Assembly: GCA_049587975.1 (NCBI GenBank)
Contig: JBAVEY010000210.1
Span: 1-15,712 of the forward strand
Origin: DASSJM01 sp049587975
GTDB taxonomy: Bacteria; Actinomycetota; UBA4738; HRBIN12
DNA length: 15,712 nt
Direction: 5' to 3'
In this document: positions 15,577-15,712 of the stretch, in pieces
How positions within the stretch are numbered: the first letter of the stretch is position 1
Layout: every line of letters begins with the position of its first letter
The notes under the pieces: generated by a model
Seen by the model: the letters and a program-made list of their open reading frames with translations, nothing else
Told to the model about the DNA's origin: nothing
Databases searched by the model: none
Position numbers and translations under genes: made by a program

Positions 15577-15712
15577 CGTCCTCGCCTCCTTCGGCCTGGA
15601 CCCGGCCAGCGTGGCTCGGAGGATGTCCGGCGCTCAGGGCACGGCGACCCCGATCCGGCGGGCCGGACGTCGGGCTCTGGACGTGGTTCCCGTGGGCGGG
15701 TCAGGATGCGGC

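Noticed and set aside
15577..15712. Possible 3' end of a further minus-strand gene (open frame ending at a TGA near 15636)
   Set aside because: Only about 25 codons of Pro/Arg-rich sequence up to the window edge; nothing recognisable.

Overview
The window is high-GC DNA (about two thirds G+C or more by eye) from a chromosome that looks actinobacterial. The evidence is an F420/PPOX-type oxidoreductase, a tandem-sensor NarL-family histidine kinase, a secreted M1 peptidase of actinobacterial type, TANNNT-like -10 elements placed exactly for leaderless transcripts, and frequent GTG starts. The genus cannot be resolved. There is no phage, insertion sequence, CRISPR array, tRNA or rRNA. This is mostly ordinary chromosome with one decayed patch.

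Layout: (1) 20-808, arylamine N-acetyltransferase, converging with a two-component system on the minus strand (kinase 2817 to response regulator 815, overlapping by 13 bases, with a good leaderless promoter in front of the kinase). (2) 2934-3638, an SRPBCC-fold protein. (3) 3764-4530, a decay zone: a GNAT acetyltransferase that has lost its acetyl-CoA loop, an orphan minus-strand coding fragment, and the C-terminal remnant of a berberine-bridge-type FAD oxidase with two single-base frameshifts. (4) 4592-5275, a lipoprotein of unknown function. (5) 5491-6514, a two-gene cassette for exported proteins: a PCYCGC-type cysteine protein and a membrane-anchored Ig-like/DUF1573-like protein with a GCCPGP motif, followed by a 61-residue protein with a near-perfect ribosome binding site. 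(6) 6803-8539, a winged-helix (AlkZ/YcaQ-like) protein and a DUF1579-like protein on the minus strand, divergent from (7) 8637-9620, a WYL-domain regulator. (8) 9634-13702, minus strand: secreted M1 metallopeptidase, the GTPase TypA/BipA and a flavodoxin-like protein. (9) 13879-15102, a membrane acyltransferase (acyltransferase 3 family), converging with (10) 15118-15576, an F420-type PPOX oxidoreductase.

The genes do not form one pathway. The functional units visible are the sensor kinase/regulator pair, the PCYCGC/Ig-like pair, and possibly the WYL regulator with its divergent DUF1579/winged-helix pair. I did not find a clear new defence or metabolic system. The best candidates for a second look are the PCYCGC cassette, the decay zone, and the winged-helix protein whose expected glycosylase motif is altered.
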